Shown here in pieces: positions 29,969 through 32,025 of a DNA stretch of 32,025 nucleotides (the stretch's first letter is position 1; every line of letters starts with the position of its first letter). This stretch comes from Mnemiopsis leidyi. Its lineage: Eukaryota > Ctenophora > Tentaculata > Lobata > Bolinopsidae. The notes under the pieces are model-generated. The model was not told the origin of the DNA. It saw nothing but the letters and a program-made list of their open reading frames with translations, and did not search any database. Location of the stretch: NCBI GenBank assembly GCA_000226015.1, contig JH152810.1, positions 117,502 to 149,526 on the forward strand, in the 5' to 3' direction. The translations under genes and the position numbers were made by a program.

Positions 29969-30494
29969 TTTTAACTTTATAGTTGCATACCAAAGTTGTA
30001 GTTTGAAAACTAAAAGTTTTACAAGCGGTGTAACGATTCTTTGGCAATGGGCATCAACCTAAGTAAACTTAATGTAATGTAAAAACACCTGATTTTATTA
30101 TGGATAATCCTTATACAAGCTGAAGCTTCTCTCATTATATCATTAAATGAAGCTATCTATTCCACGTGCAACCGGTTATGATCATTAAGTTATTAGTGAT
30201 AACTTAATGGATCGTGTGCTAGAGGATCTAGACCACGAGCCATTTATTCGATGAGGATACTATTATGCAACCGCTCACTATTAGATAATTAGATTCTTGA
30301 ATTTTTACGAACAGTTATACACTATTAGATAAATAGATTCTTGGATTTTTTACGAATACATAGTTATAATGAATGAGAACTAAGTCTGAAAAACCAAAGC
30401 AGTGACCATACAAAACCTGCATGAAGTGCAGTTCCTCCCTTTTTGGTGATTCATTTTATCTAGAGTTTTGCCCATTGGCTCAATTTTACTGCCC

Positions 30495-30600
30495 ATAGTT
30501 TGGGGGGGGGGCCACGTCCCTAAAAAGCCCATTTTTACCTCCGCGGACCCCCGAAGGGCCCTAAAAAATGGGCTTTTTTGGGCTTTTTTGGGCCCTAGAA
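30495..30600. repeat. GC-rich inverted repeat
   Basis: gtccctaaaaagcccatttt pairs with aaaaaatgggcttttttggg further on, around a centre of ctccgcggacccccgaaggg. A run of ten G residues precedes it. It looks like a small palindromic element. No transposase or clear target duplication is visible. Confidence 0.5.
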
Positions 30601-30784
30601 AAAATTAAAATCAAGCTTTATATTAGAATAATTCAGATCAATTCAAACTCGTTCTTTGCATCGGTTTCAATTTTAAAAGGCACTTTGAATGATTTAACCT
30701 GTTGTTCTATTGAAAATTAGTCCCAAAAACTCCTTATTTGTCCCAATTTGGATCCCAAAAAGTAGCAATTGTCACTTCATTTGG

Positions 30785-32025
30785 TAATGTACTGCTGGGA
30801 TGCTACTGTACCATTACTTGAATAGTAACTACTACTGGTTTACTGCCGGGGTTTGGGGGTACTACAAGGATATTACTGGGGTACTATTAGGGTCCAATTG
30901 TGGTACCAAGTTGGGGTACCACCGTGGTACCACTAACCACTGGGCTCATACTTTGGTACTACCGGTTTATTACTGGGGTACTACAGCTGGGTTACTTCTG
31001 GGATACTACCTGAGTTCTACTGGAGAACCACCGGGTTACTTCCTGGGTACTGTGGTTTATAGGATGGTTTATAGGGTGTTAAAAGGGACTATTGGAATAA
31101 GACTGGGGTACCTATACCACTGGGGTACTACATGGGAGCCACAACTTGGTACTACTAGGATACTACTAGATTACTACTGGGATACTACTCGGATATTACT
31201 GGGGTGCTAATGGAGTAGTGGAGTACTACACGAGTACTACTGAGGCACCGTTGGGGTACTTCTGCACTGGGATACAGCTATGATAATGGGATACTACTGG
31301 GGTACTACAACTCGTTTACTACTGGAATAATACAAGGGTTCGGCTGGGGTACTACTGGGAAACTTCTAGGATAATAATGGGGTGCCAGTAACCACTGGGA
31401 TATTACTGGGATACTACCGTTGTTTATAGGGGTACTACTGGGATAATACTAGGAAACTACTGGGATATGACTGGTGTACATCTGGGGTACTACAGGAGTC
31501 CTAGAGGGGAACCTTGGGGTACCACTGGGGTACTTTAAAACAACTACTGAGGTACTACAGGAGTTCCACCTGGGTACCATTGGAGGACTTTTAGGGTTGC
31601 ACAGCTAGGCGACTACTGGGGTACCTCAGTGGTACAACTGGGACATTACTGGAGTACTTAAGGAGTACTACAAGGGTACTTATATAGGAGTAATATAGAA
31701 ATACTACCTGGGTACTACAGAATTTCTACTCATCAATTGGATCACTTTTTGGGTTCTAGGCGTTCTACTATGGTACTGCTGTGATACTATTTTTGGGATA
31801 CTGGGGTACTACAGTGGTACTAATGGGATACTACTGGGATATTACTGGGGAACTACAGTGATACTACTGGGATACTACTGGGTCACTACTGGGGTACTAC
31901 AGTGATACTAATGGGATAATACTGGGATACTAATGAGATACTACTGGGATACTACTGGGTCACCACTGGGGTACTACAGTTATACTAATGGGATACTACT
32001 GGGTCACTACTGGGGTGCTACAGTG
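30785..32025. repeat. 11-bp minisatellite with 44-bp higher-order unit, running off the window
   Basis: More than 1.2 kb of degenerate 11-mers close to gggatactact. Towards the right edge the order is ggggtactaca, gtgatactaat, gggatactact, gggtcactact, repeating as a 44-bp block; the left part is more diverged. A long open frame within it is an artefact. Confidence 0.9.

Larger units (their letters stand above)
29864..30784. other. ABCA intron 30, first part
   Basis: Begins with two decayed partial copies of the end of exon 30 (29869-29968). The rest is AT-rich, with a GC-rich inverted repeat near 30500-30600. No further ABCA exon could be recognised. Confidence 0.5.

Noticed and set aside
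30800..31210. 136-codon frame rich in GTT/YYW-type residues
   Set aside because: It is a translation of the 11-bp repeat array, with no domain and no codon-bias evidence.

Overview
This is a stretch of an animal nuclear genome. Genes are split by GT-AG introns, and the recognisable products are metazoan: an ABCA1-type lipid transporter, GT31 Golgi glycosyltransferases, a sulfotransferase-like protein and an LDLa-bearing 7TM receptor. It is AT-rich, with short introns (mostly 100-600 nt), a tRNA-derived SINE, a MITE-like element and several minisatellites. This suits an invertebrate, possibly an early-branching one, but I cannot name the species or phylum from sequence alone.

The backbone is one + strand ABCA-subfamily gene. 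Coding exons can be followed from about 1.6 kb to 29.9 kb: two alternative first exons and 29 further exons. Together they encode the first transmembrane helix, the large first extracellular domain, the rest of transmembrane domain 1 and a complete first nucleotide-binding domain. The second half must lie beyond the right edge. Exon phases join without a break, and exon order matches human ABCA1 throughout.

Three of its introns contain other genes. Intron 1 (about 7-7.8 kb) holds three tandem GT31 beta-1,3-galactosyltransferase-like genes on the minus strand. Intron 15 (15628-18880) holds a single-exon sulfotransferase-like gene on the + strand and a minus-strand tRNA-derived SINE. Intron 24 (21952-28045) holds a minus-strand receptor with an N-terminal Cys-rich module, about five LDLa modules and an LGR/RXFP-like seven-helix domain. 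The receptor is interrupted by two apparent single-base frameshifts, each next to a five-base homopolymer.

Repeats: a 21-bp minisatellite (258-510), a 15-bp minisatellite in intron 7 (11849-12270), a 23-bp repeat around exons 16-17 (18770-19380) with a 72-bp duplicate of the start of exon 17, decayed copies of part of exon 30, and an 11-bp array with 44-bp higher-order structure from about 30785 to the edge. The sequence does not show that these genes share a pathway. The glycosyltransferases and the sulfotransferase-like protein would both fit glycan modification in the Golgi. No prokaryotic, viral or CRISPR feature was found.
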